DNA from: Nostoc linckia NIES-25
GTDB lineage: Bacteria > Cyanobacteriota > Cyanobacteriia > Cyanobacteriales > Nostocaceae
NCBI RefSeq assembly: GCF_002368035.1
Contig: NZ_AP018222.1
Location: 496,001-560,000 of the forward strand
Reading direction: 5' to 3'
DNA length: 64,000 nt
Position numbers and translations under genes: made by a program. Shown here in pieces: positions 7,885 to 16,860 of this stretch. The notes beneath the pieces were generated by a model. That model saw nothing but the letters and a program-made list of their open reading frames with translations. It made no database searches and had not been told where the DNA came from. Position 1 is the stretch's first letter. Every line of letters starts with the position of its first letter.

Positions 7885-8074
7885 AGTTTGAAGCAATTTA
7901 GACGCGCATTAGCTTAACTTTCGCATCAGAGAACGTGAAATTCCAGCGTACACGACTTGTAGTGTTTTTTCACACAAAATAACGCAGAATAATCATTTGT
8001 TCTCTACGTTACTTTATTAAAAGCTCCACATTATTTGTAGCATTTAATTTTCGCCTAATTAAAACTACAATAGA

Positions 8075-8218
8075 TTATGTATTGGTTGTCACTGTCCAGA
8101 TATTTCCGTAATTGCTAGGAATATTTACCCAATATTCCGAACAACTGGGAACGCCGATTAAATTATTTTGTCGGCGGATCTCTTCTTGATAATCGCCAAC
8201 AATTGGAAACCATACGCC
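8075..8218 (-). pseudogene. Coding-like fragment without a start codon (unidentified)
   Basis: On the minus strand there is a 47-codon open frame that runs from directly after a TAG to a TAA at 8075-8077. It has protein-like composition (starts GVWFPIVGDYQEEIRRQN, contains GVPSCSEYWVNIPS, ends WTVTTNT). There is no ATG or GTG at a sensible place. It sits just downstream, in the minus direction, of the terminator hairpin, so it may be the C-terminal remnant of a decayed gene. Function not recognised. Confidence 0.3.
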
Positions 8219-8231
8219 CTAGATGAAAGGC

Positions 8232-8262
8232 AAAAAAGGGTTCCCGTCGATAACCCTTTTTT
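8232..8262 (-). terminator. Rho-independent-type terminator hairpin after the GH13/MCO/GH31/DUF6209 gene group
   Basis: AAAAAAGGGTT (8232-8242) and AACCCTTTTTT (8252-8262) form a perfect 11-bp stem with a 9-nt loop. T-runs on either strand make it bidirectional. It lies about 220 bp beyond the stop of the DUF6209-like gene and before the minus-strand S51 peptidase gene. Confidence 0.7.
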
Positions 8263-8479
8263 CCTCTTAAAATAATTATCATTCCTGTAAAAAAACTATT
8301 GCTTGTTTTTTTTGGAATAATTTATTCTTTGGAAGTCCCTTAGCCTAAAACACTTATTAGACAGTCAAGAAATGGTAATGGAAATTTGAGCATAATAATC
8401 CTGAAATGTTTGGGAAGCTGTGAAGCTGAATACAGTTTGTCTCACCCTTCTCAAGCATTTCACAAATTATTTAGGCATC

Positions 8480-9259
8480 TTATACTTGTATGGATGCTTT
8501 TGGTGGCGGTGGAACATTTAGGGGTTTAGGCTGTGGTACAAGAAAATACTGGCTGGCGTTATCATTTTTATACCGCTCCCCATTCACCTTATAATACAAT
8601 TTGAATCTGACAACTGCTCCCTTAGGAACTGATGCCTGTAATGTCCAAATCTTGGTATCACCATCGGTTTGCTTGGTATCAGTTAGAGGGGTTACTTCTT
8701 TTAATGCTTCTTTAGTATTGATAACTCTCCAATTAGCCGACACTTCTGTGATGCTAGGGATGGTACCGACTTCTAGTTCAAAGCGACTGGTAGAACTCGT
8801 TGAGCCATTGACAACCTCTGCTTTGCGAATCCAAGCATCATGGTAAGGCCAGCGAAAATGAAAGTGGCGATCGAAATCACTGTCATAGAGAGTTTCATTG
8901 GTATTGGGATCTAGATAACTGAACCAGATAATCAATTTTTTAGCATCGCTGGGAATGAATACCTCCTGGAAAAGCATCGATCCCTGACCCGCTACATTAA
9001 TATGGGGATCGCTAATAATTCCATTGGGAGAGTACAGTTTTTTAGATTCAGTAGGCCCGTTCTCTTGAAACTGAACATGAACGAAAATCGGTTGATTGGG
9101 ATCGCCATGAACATAGGTTCCATCCTGGGGCACAATCCGAAGCGGATCGTAGCTAATGTGACAATTAACGTTCGGTTTCAAATCGCCAGTGATTAGCTCA
9201 TGATAGTCAAGAGTAAACGTAATTTGAGCCGGTTTTCCAAGACCAAAACCTGAAAACAT
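8480..9259 (-). CDS. DUF6209-like two-domain protein of unknown function
   Basis: A 259-residue protein with no signal peptide. Residues about 10-135 resemble the DUF6209 beta-sandwich: YDPLRI near 37, then IPSDAKKLIIWFSYLD and ETLYDSDFDRHFHFRW. Residues about 140-240 look like a second beta-rich domain (ANWRVINTKEAL...KIWTLQASVPKGAVVRFKLYYKVNG), of the kind seen in carbohydrate-binding or Ig-like modules. The end is proline-rich (QPKPLNVPPPP). It is the last of four minus-strand genes (amylase, multicopper oxidase, GH31, this gene), 132 bp after the GH31 stop. It could be an accessory binding protein for the neighbouring glucan enzymes; this is inferred from context only. Confidence 0.55.
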   Translation of the reverse strand: MFSGFGLGKPAQITFTLDYHELITGDLKPNVNCHISYDPLRIVPQDGTYVHGDPNQPIFVHVQFQENGPTESKKLYSPNGIISDPHINVAGQGSMLFQEVFIPSDAKKLIIWFSYLDPNTNETLYDSDFDRHFHFRWPYHDAWIRKAEVVNGSTSSTSRFELEVGTIPSITEVSANWRVINTKEALKEVTPLTDTKQTDGDTKIWTLQASVPKGAVVRFKLYYKVNGERYKNDNASQYFLVPQPKPLNVPPPPKASIQV

Positions 9260-9391
9260 AATATACTCCTTGCAAATCTAGTACAGAGTAAGCGGAGATT
9301 AATGAGAAAAAGGCAGGTAGTCAAACAAGGAGAACGAGTTAAGAGTTACATGCAAACCGCATCTCCTTAGTATCTTCTACTGATACTTGGA

Positions 9392-12298
9392 CTAACTTGC
9401 TACAATGATCGCTTCTGATTGCGTATCAAATATTTTAATGAATGTGATGTTAATATCACTATTCCAATACCAAGCATCAATTGGCGAGGCGGCTAGTAGC
9501 GCAGCTAACTGTCCTGGTGTTTTGCCTGGTTGGTTTAGGTAAGGTAGGGCTGTGCTGCCATTAATTGTTACTGCCTTAGCATTCGTCTCCAGGAGGGCAA
9601 TGTAGTAGAACTTTTCTGGAGGTTGATAGAGATCGTGTTCCCGTTTGAGGGTAATCTGCTTACTTTTATCTGGCTTGCTTTGATGGCTAATCCGGGTTGT
9701 GCGATAGGCTGCGGTAGAGGATGCCGCCTCTGTGGTGATGCCATCGTCCTGGTAGAGTAAATAGCTACTGTCAAAACCCGGATAGATATTAATCGTGAGG
9801 GGATTTTCAGCTAGTTCGCCTACGTACTGTTCCAGTTCCCGCATTGGAATGATAGCTCCAGCACGCACATAAATAGGAACCAGTGAGAGATCCGCGTAGT
9901 AGTTGTCAATTACAGTTCCGCCATTAACTGGAGGTTCCAGACGTGACTGATTATTTTTAAAGGAGTACCACTGGCTAGAAGCGGGCAGATAGATCTTGCG
10001 AACGGCTCCATTCTGAGCATTGAAAGGAGTCACAATCGGAGCAATGAGTAAGTCTTTACCCAGGAAGAATTCGTCGTCAACGAAGTATCGTTTTCCAAAA
10101 ATACCCTGAGCATCGGAAAAGCCATAAATTCCTGAATCTGTTGGCTCATTCAAGAATAGGGCACGGGCGATCGGCATTCCTGTTTGCGTCCATTCATACA
10201 TCGCATCGTAGAAAACCTGGAGAAGGCGATAGCGTAACTCCACATACTTCCGACAGTTGCTAATGACAGGTTCACCATAGGCGTATACTTCCTGAAACTG
10301 TTTGGTATACCCATTGTAGTGATTACGATACCAGGGAAGGAATGCCCCCAAGTGCATCCATCGGGTCAATAGTTCTGGACTTGTAACCTGTCCGATTACT
10401 TTACCATTTTGCACTTGTGGATTCCCTGGTGGCGAAGATCCGTTACCATTTTCAAACTGGTTGCCCTCTGCAAAACCACCAATATCACATCCTGAAATCG
10501 GAACCCCTGATAAACCAATATTCAGTACTTCGGGAATATTAATTTGCAAAAATTGCCAGCTCGATCCAGAATCGCCCGTCCATAATCCTGCATAACGCTG
10601 CATTCCAGCATAACCGCCACGGGAAATGATGAAATTACGCTTATCAGGACGCAGTTTATCCACTCCCTCAAATGTGGATTTTAGAAGGTTGAGAGCATAA
10701 GCATTGTGGATGACTCCGTGAGGGACGTATTTCTCACCGTTAAATTGCAGCAAATTAAGAGGAAATGTTTTGTTAGGATATCTGGGATCGTCTCCCTTTT
10801 GAGCAGGATCGGTCATATCCTGCCAAATCATATCCATGCCCAAATCTTCGATCAAATGCCTGTATTGCTCACCCCAGACTTGCTGTACTTCTGGCAGCTC
10901 AAAATTGGGATAATATCCCGGAGACCCCAGAGGTGTAATTCCTTTATCATTGGGAAGTCTTCCAGGAGAAGGAAATGGGTTACTGCCAAGATTCTCTCCA
11001 TAGCCAACCTCACCAATATAGAGGTTAACTTCACTGTCACTAGGGAAGGGATCTCCAGCTCGCAGGTCATAAAGTAAGCCTCCCGCTGTTGCGATCGCAT
11101 TTAGTTGTTCGTAGGGAGTAACTTCACTATTCTGATCGAGCGGATTCAAGGTCAATAAAGGCGTAATATTGGTGCTGCATTTGAAGCCCATGCTATGCAA
11201 GCTATCAAACATCTCCCTGGCATTGGGAAATTTCAGCTCGCTGTGGGTAAATGTGCGGTAATTGTCCTGAAAGTCAACATCAATGTGCAAGCCGTCGATA
11301 GGAATGCGGGCTGCTCGGTAAGAGTTAGCAACGATCGAAAGTAGATAGCGACTGTAATAGCCATAGCCTCCTTGATGAAAACCGAAAACGTATTTTGGAG
11401 GCATGGGGGAACGACCAGTCAAGGTAGTATATTGTTGTAGAACTTCAGCAGCACGATCCCCTGCCATGAAGTAATAATTCATCTCGCCATAGAGGGCACC
11501 AAAGTAATACTTGCCCCTCATGTCAGAGTAATCGTTTGTGCCAATGTTAATGAACGCCTGTGAAGGGTTATCAAAAAATATGCCGTAGCTGTAGGGCGAG
11601 CCTGCGTAATCCCCTTCTGGATTAATGTTATTTTCAATCAAAAACGGAATGGATGCATAAAGTGGGACGCTGGGGTTGAGTGGGCCAGGATTGTTTTCTC
11701 CTCCCCCATACTTAAAATTATCGTAATTAAAATAGCTGAGAGTGAACTCATTTTTGAGCAAATTGATTCCCGCTTTTTCCCCCAGCCCACAATATTTTGC
11801 GGTAGATGGATAAACCTTAAAATTGGCAATGACTTTTTGTCCAGCAAGGTAGACAAGATTATAGTCTGGTTGATCCTGATGAATGAGCTGAGTGCCTCGG
11901 TAGACCAAGATTGCGTAGGGCTTTTTCTCGATCTTTACGGTTAACACTTCAGTTTTAACGATCAATGCTTCGTCTGTATCCTGCACCTCTAGATTGAGTT
12001 GCTGGTTTGCATCCTGCTCTTCCTTTGAACGCAGGTCTTGAGTGACAACGGCATAGGACTTATCCTGGCTGTAATCAAAACCTGGGTCAGGGCTGAAGCG
12101 TACCCGGAAAGCAGTTTTGGAGAGGAAAGAGATGACAGGCCCGGGACGAGTCGCTGTTTTTAGAGCAAAGGTGTTGCCGTTTTGGCTGTAAGTGACGATA
12201 TCACCGATGGTTTGCCAACGTTGAGCAGGATCGCTAGGGTTTGCTGGATTAGGCGTGAACTCGTTGGTCTTGACGAACTTGTACGATGTATCTGGCAT
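9392..12298 (-). CDS. GH31 glycoside hydrolase-family protein, alpha-1,4-glucan lyase-like
   Basis: A 968-residue GH31 protein. The N-terminal beta-sandwich spans about 1-295 and the (beta/alpha)8 barrel about 300-700. The nucleophile is Asp494 in MIWQDMTDPA and the acid/base is Asp576 in AGLWTGDSGSSW, followed by GCDIGGF. Several barrel blocks match, as I recall them, red-algal/fungal alpha-1,4-glucan lyases: HIDVDFQDNYRTFT (338-351), FKCSTNITP (372-380), FIISRGGYAGMQRYAGLWTG (556-575), LPWYRNHY, and ELRYRLLQVFYDAM. Ordinary alpha-glucosidases usually show W-N/I-D-M-N-E at the nucleophile instead. Such lyases convert starch or glycogen to 1,5-anhydro-D-fructose without hydrolysis. No signal peptide is visible. 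The gene lies between a multicopper oxidase and a DUF6209-like gene, with an amylase upstream. GH31 membership is certain; lyase activity is inferred. Confidence 0.8.
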   Translation of the reverse strand: MPDTSYKFVKTNEFTPNPANPSDPAQRWQTIGDIVTYSQNGNTFALKTATRPGPVISFLSKTAFRVRFSPDPGFDYSQDKSYAVVTQDLRSKEEQDANQQLNLEVQDTDEALIVKTEVLTVKIEKKPYAILVYRGTQLIHQDQPDYNLVYLAGQKVIANFKVYPSTAKYCGLGEKAGINLLKNEFTLSYFNYDNFKYGGGENNPGPLNPSVPLYASIPFLIENNINPEGDYAGSPYSYGIFFDNPSQAFINIGTNDYSDMRGKYYFGALYGEMNYYFMAGDRAAEVLQQYTTLTGRSPMPPKYVFGFHQGGYGYYSRYLLSIVANSYRAARIPIDGLHIDVDFQDNYRTFTHSELKFPNAREMFDSLHSMGFKCSTNITPLLTLNPLDQNSEVTPYEQLNAIATAGGLLYDLRAGDPFPSDSEVNLYIGEVGYGENLGSNPFPSPGRLPNDKGITPLGSPGYYPNFELPEVQQVWGEQYRHLIEDLGMDMIWQDMTDPAQKGDDPRYPNKTFPLNLLQFNGEKYVPHGVIHNAYALNLLKSTFEGVDKLRPDKRNFIISRGGYAGMQRYAGLWTGDSGSSWQFLQINIPEVLNIGLSGVPISGCDIGGFAEGNQFENGNGSSPPGNPQVQNGKVIGQVTSPELLTRWMHLGAFLPWYRNHYNGYTKQFQEVYAYGEPVISNCRKYVELRYRLLQVFYDAMYEWTQTGMPIARALFLNEPTDSGIYGFSDAQGIFGKRYFVDDEFFLGKDLLIAPIVTPFNAQNGAVRKIYLPASSQWYSFKNNQSRLEPPVNGGTVIDNYYADLSLVPIYVRAGAIIPMRELEQYVGELAENPLTINIYPGFDSSYLLYQDDGITTEAASSTAAYRTTRISHQSKPDKSKQITLKREHDLYQPPEKFYYIALLETNAKAVTINGSTALPYLNQPGKTPGQLAALLAASPIDAWYWNSDINITFIKIFDTQSEAIIVAS

Positions 12299-12447
12299 AG
12301 TTAGTTGCCTCCAAATTCAAGCACGATGGTTGACTGTGGAATAGGAATGCACGGTTCAAGAAGTTTTGACAATCTCCTTAAGAATCCGTTGTCTGATAGC
12401 AACGACATTGAGCCTTTGGTTTCGCATTTCTCAACCCCGTTGCAGGC

Positions 12448-14199
12448 TTAATGTGCGGCTGTGGCTAATGGATTACCTGGTATCTCGTTTGGCTTGACCA
12501 CATTGACTAACTGCATCATACCTGCATCTTCATGGTCGAGAATATGGCAGTGAAGCACAAACTGACCATCAAAATCGGTGTAGCGAGTACGCACTTTTTC
12601 AGGTTTACCTTGCACTACCAGTAAAGTATCCCGCCAAATAGTTTCATTCTTACCATCGGGGCCTAAACGGGTATGCTGAAAGGGATTGATATGGATGTGG
12701 AATGGATGTCCTGGAACAGATGCTGGTGTTTTACCAACTGCTAAACTCCATTCTTCTGTTTTACCCAGTTCTAGAAATCGAGTTCGCCCTTTGGGATCGT
12801 CAAAAGGGGTGTCATTAACATCAAAAACAACAGATTGAATCTCTCCTGAACAATCTGTAGAGGGTTTACAAAACAGATTGAAGACAACATTCTGGTTTCC
12901 TTTGACCTCCTCGGTTGTAATCTCTGGAGGCACTTCTGCCAGTTTGACTGCTGCCAACTCTGCCTCACTCGGTAATGACATTGTGACCGGATCTCCCTTC
13001 ACTTCTACCGTAGCGAGAAGATGACCATATTTTTCTGCTCCGGTTAAACCCATCGGTGATGGTAAATCCACAAGCTGATAGTTTCCTGGCTCATCGATCT
13101 TCACTAGCAAATCACTGCGATACCCTGGTTGAAGTTCGACGGTATCCCAAGAATCTAAATGTCCTAAGGGAATGCCATCAACGGCAATTTCATTCAGCTT
13201 AATCAACTTGTCCGAACTGACTGGATGAATCGTTGTCTCCCCCTTAGGAGTTATGTCACCTCGATCTAATACTTGCCTTCCTTGCTGTAATTGAACGTCA
13301 ATGGTTTCGCGGATACCAGCGTGGATAAATCGCCAGTGTTGAACTTCTCCGGGACGCATGACGATCTTTGGAGCAAGTTGTCCATTGACTGTGATTTGTC
13401 TGCCAGTTTTTTCCCATCCACCCGGGCCGAACCGCCCATAATCCCTGATTCTGCCATCCTCACCATAACTAATCTGCTGAAACACAAATATCTTTTCCTC
13501 AGCAGGGGCAATCTCTGGCAATAGATCGAGTTGTCCTTCAACAATTAATGCTCCTGCCATACCGCTAGAAACTTGCATTGCAGTGGAGTGGTGCAAATGG
13601 GGATGATACCAGTTGGTTCCTCCCGGATGTACATCGGGGAGTTGTATGGCAATGTCGTAGGATTTCCCTGGAACCATTTGCTTCAATACATTGTCACTAT
13701 TGCCCTTGGGAGACACATGAAGACCGTGAGTATGAAAATTGGTTACGTTGTAGGTTCCACGCAATTGAGTCGAATCATTAAGACCTAAATTTGCAGTATC
13801 GGTTGGCAATTTTGACAGGCTATTCTTCAATGCGATTTGAATCGAATCTCCTTTCTTCACCCGCAGGGTTGGGCCGACCAGCTTCCCATTGTAAGAACGA
13901 AGATCGACATCACATCCTGCGATCTTATTTTGCCCATACTTTACTTCCAGCACGGTTTTCAGAACTCCATTGCTAGAAGTCACTTCATCTGGATTCTGAA
14001 AATCAGCACCTGCATACTGACGAATATCAATCGTGCCAGGCCCTTCCTTACAGGCTGGAGAAGGAATTCCGTTCGATGGGGCTGATTGAGCCTTAGCGTG
14101 TAAGCTTCCTCCGGGAAATAGAACGAGGGTAACTACTATTGCAAGCGTGCATAGAGTTTTTAAGACAAACTTATTCATGGATCGAATCCTTGTCTTCAA
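12448..14199 (-). CDS. Exported multicopper oxidase (laccase/CueO-like)
   Basis: A 583-residue protein with a signal peptide (basic start MKTRIRSMNK, hydrophobic 11-30, cleavage region SLHAKAQSA). All four copper motifs are present: NFHTHGLH (His156/158), WYHPHLHHS (His199/201), HPFHIHINPFQH, and HCHILDHEDAGMM (His550-Cys551-His552, His556, axial Met561). Electrons from the type 1 copper reduce O2 to water. The substrate may be phenolics, metal ions such as Cu(I), Fe(II) or Mn(II), or others; there is no Met-rich CueO loop. It acts in the periplasm or outside. It is flanked by an amylase and a glucan-lyase-like gene on the same strand, an unusual pairing. Confidence 0.9.
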   Translation of the reverse strand: MKTRIRSMNKFVLKTLCTLAIVVTLVLFPGGSLHAKAQSAPSNGIPSPACKEGPGTIDIRQYAGADFQNPDEVTSSNGVLKTVLEVKYGQNKIAGCDVDLRSYNGKLVGPTLRVKKGDSIQIALKNSLSKLPTDTANLGLNDSTQLRGTYNVTNFHTHGLHVSPKGNSDNVLKQMVPGKSYDIAIQLPDVHPGGTNWYHPHLHHSTAMQVSSGMAGALIVEGQLDLLPEIAPAEEKIFVFQQISYGEDGRIRDYGRFGPGGWEKTGRQITVNGQLAPKIVMRPGEVQHWRFIHAGIRETIDVQLQQGRQVLDRGDITPKGETTIHPVSSDKLIKLNEIAVDGIPLGHLDSWDTVELQPGYRSDLLVKIDEPGNYQLVDLPSPMGLTGAEKYGHLLATVEVKGDPVTMSLPSEAELAAVKLAEVPPEITTEEVKGNQNVVFNLFCKPSTDCSGEIQSVVFDVNDTPFDDPKGRTRFLELGKTEEWSLAVGKTPASVPGHPFHIHINPFQHTRLGPDGKNETIWRDTLLVVQGKPEKVRTRYTDFDGQFVLHCHILDHEDAGMMQLVNVVKPNEIPGNPLATAAH

Positions 14200-14259
14200 A
14201 CATCATTAGTTCGTCAAGAGTATCTAAATTGATGCGAGATGATTAAGAATGGGACTGTG

Positions 14260-16071
14260 TTATGCACCTATGGGTCTTCCCAAAATTTGAATTTCCATAG
14301 GCTTCACCACTACCCGAAGTACACGAACTGGACCTGTGGAAGTTCCACCGTCTACCTCGTTGATTCTTAGTCCCGATCCTGTTGTTTGAACTACTTCTGG
14401 CTCAATGGGATCTGATTTATTGCTGAATAAAACCTTGAGGGTTTGACCATCAGAATTGATATCAGAGTCAATAATTACAAACCCAGCAAACTGAAAAGTT
14501 GTACTGGTGTTAGCAACAACAACAACTTCCCGATCGTTTAAGATGCGCGAGAATGCTAGCACACCCGACGGATAGGGAGAGATACCAAAATTGAATCCAT
14601 CTCCAGAGATCTGGCGGAAGTAAAATCGTCCATATCGCAGGGGTGGCTGTTCGCTGCGAAGTTTACTAATCTGTTGAATCGTTGTATAGAAAGGATGGGT
14701 TACATCAAAAGGATTTGGTTTTCCCCAAAGAGCCTCACGGATACTTCGATCGCTATTATTAAACTGATTGCCGTGTAGTCCCTGCTCGGTGCCGTAATAT
14801 AGACAGGGAATACCAGGCAGGCAGAACAAACAGGCAAATCCCATCGTTGCTTGCTCGTCAAATTGATGGGGATTACTTTGAGAACTATAGTAGAAACGTT
14901 GCCGTTGATCGTGATTATCTAAGAAAGTAACAAAGAATCTAGTTGCCTCCCCGTGGGAACTGATAATGTTCCTCTCTATGTCCTTGCGCTGTTGATACAT
15001 ATTGACAACATCGCTAGGTGGTGATATCCCCTTAAGAACATTGGGAAGCTTGAAAAATAATGGGTAATCAAGGGCGGCATCTACCCCAACCAGATCCCCT
15101 GAACTGGATACGTTGCGACCAATAAATTGAGCAATTTTCTGTTCGTTGTCATAAACTTCGCCAAAGGTAAAGAAATTCTTTTTGCCCATACTTAAGGCAA
15201 ATTCGCGGATAGCATTGCCGAACCTTAAAGCAAAGTTTGGGTCTAAAAATTTCAGCGTATCGATCCGAAATCCATCAATGTCATATTTTGCAATCAGGTA
15301 TTGGAAGCAGCGAATTAGGACATTTCCTAATTCATAGTTACTAGTTAGAAGTTGTTTCAAGGAACCAAAATCGCCGATTGTTTCTGAACCACCCGGTTTG
15401 GCTTGTCCCTGCCGTCGAAAGAAGGCATTACGTCGAAGCTCATCTGGAAAAACAACTGCATCCAGATCGGGATTGTGAATATCTTCTTCACTTTTCCAAT
15501 TAGATTGGGCATTCCCCTTCTCATCCCGCCAGCTTACTGGATAAGGCATATCGCTATAGTTCGCCTCCGATCCAGATGGGTAGGCAAAAACATCTCCGGT
15601 ATGATTTAGAACAATATCAAAGATGATGTAGATGCCTCTGGAATGAGCTTCCTGAATAAAATCTTGTAAAACCTGGTCAACGTCCTCCCCTGAATTGGAA
15701 TTAAAACGCGGATCGATTTCTAGAAAGTTTTGGATACCGTAGCCATGATAAGTTCCTTCGCTGGGGGCACCATTCAATAACTGGCAGTTTTTTAATACCG
15801 GGGTCAACCATATTGCCCCCACTCCCAAACTCTTGAGGTAATCTAGCTGCTGCTGGATTCCTTGAATTGTCCCGCCCTGAAAACCGTCAAAATTTTCGTT
15901 GTAAGGCGCTTTAGGCAACGTTACAGGATTATTAAATCGATCGACCATAAGGAGATAAATCCAATGGTCCCGCCAGTCAATCGGAGATGGAGTTACCTCT
16001 TTTCCTGGAATAAGTTGACGAACGCGATCCAATTCACCCTGAACTTCTAAACTTCTAGTTGAACGAGGCAT
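14260..16071 (-). CDS. Alpha-amylase family protein (GH13)
   Basis: A 603-residue GH13 enzyme. The four conserved regions are visible: DIVLNHTGD (152-160), GFRIDTLKF with nucleophile Asp271, FTFGEVYD with acid/base Glu305, and FLDNHDQRQ with Asp388. The C-terminal beta-domain includes VLAFSRILNDREVVVVANTS. It hydrolyses or transfers alpha-1,4-glucan bonds. No clear signal peptide is present (start MPRSTRSLEVQGEL), so it is probably intracellular, acting on glycogen. As the first gene of a four-gene minus-strand run (60 bp to the oxidase), it could supply short glucans to the GH31 enzyme. The 790 bp upstream contain no gene. Confidence 0.9.
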   Translation of the reverse strand: MPRSTRSLEVQGELDRVRQLIPGKEVTPSPIDWRDHWIYLLMVDRFNNPVTLPKAPYNENFDGFQGGTIQGIQQQLDYLKSLGVGAIWLTPVLKNCQLLNGAPSEGTYHGYGIQNFLEIDPRFNSNSGEDVDQVLQDFIQEAHSRGIYIIFDIVLNHTGDVFAYPSGSEANYSDMPYPVSWRDEKGNAQSNWKSEEDIHNPDLDAVVFPDELRRNAFFRRQGQAKPGGSETIGDFGSLKQLLTSNYELGNVLIRCFQYLIAKYDIDGFRIDTLKFLDPNFALRFGNAIREFALSMGKKNFFTFGEVYDNEQKIAQFIGRNVSSSGDLVGVDAALDYPLFFKLPNVLKGISPPSDVVNMYQQRKDIERNIISSHGEATRFFVTFLDNHDQRQRFYYSSQSNPHQFDEQATMGFACLFCLPGIPCLYYGTEQGLHGNQFNNSDRSIREALWGKPNPFDVTHPFYTTIQQISKLRSEQPPLRYGRFYFRQISGDGFNFGISPYPSGVLAFSRILNDREVVVVANTSTTFQFAGFVIIDSDINSDGQTLKVLFSNKSDPIEPEVVQTTGSGLRINEVDGGTSTGPVRVLRVVVKPMEIQILGRPIGA

Positions 16072-16860
16072 AAATTTTAAAACTAAGTAGGTAAATGGCG
16101 AAAGACAAAACTACTTAAGGCTTGATTAAAAGCTCTTGGTGTTCTGAAATTTACATTGCTCATTTAATTTGATACTGCAAAGATATTAACTAGTAAAGAT
16201 AGACATAAATTTAACTGTATGAATCAATCTCAAGATAGTTGAAAAGCTCTTGAATCCTGCTCCATCCATCCTGATTTATTCTAATTACAGTTATTTATGT
16301 CGGACTACTTAATATACTTACCTGCTATTTTTATGGGTTTTACTTCTACAAATTACTAGAGCAGTATTTAGGAGTATGTTAGCAGGATTAGTCTATTTGC
16401 GGTATTAGATTATGTGAAGAAAATAGAAGTTTTTTGCGGAAAAACCGTGATTTGCTGAAAATCATTGATTTTAAAATTCAAAGCAATTCCTAGCTCATTT
16501 TTGCTTTTTCAAAAGAGAAATATATGTTTACACTTCTATCTTGGAAGAATCTCAGATGACTAGGAAGTGCCACACCATCTCCCCACAAAAACTACAGCAG
16601 TTTGCAACTTAATGAGGTAGAGAACCAAGAACTTACAAATCAAATTATTCTTCTGTTTTCTGCCTCAAAACAAGTGACTTTATACTTCATACAAAAGAAA
16701 ATCCTTGATGAATTAGCTTTTTTACTAGTTTTACCGATTAGGGAATTGAAAAAATCTCATCCCCAACCAAATTAAATCTGCACTACTCCAGAAATTGGGG
16801 TAGTGCCTGTTGTAGATTTATCAAGGGTTAATTGAGGATTTATGCAAATTCAGAGAAAAT
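16072..16860. other. Long AT-rich intergenic region upstream of the amylase gene
   Basis: There is no convincing ORF on either strand and no tRNA. The sequence is AT-rich with scattered short A/T tracts. It lies between the 3' end of a GT4 gene and the 5' end of the GH13 gene, so it should hold the promoter of the amylase gene group. One short hairpin (16780-16806) is listed separately. Nothing else is recognised. Confidence 0.5.
16780..16806 (-). terminator. Possible weak terminator hairpin of the GT4 gene
   Basis: GCACTACTCC (16780-16789) pairs with GGGGTAGTGC (16797-16806) with one mismatch. It lies about 55 bp past the stop of the minus-strand glycosyltransferase. In the minus direction it is followed by an A/T stretch but not a clean T-run. 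Confidence 0.4.
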
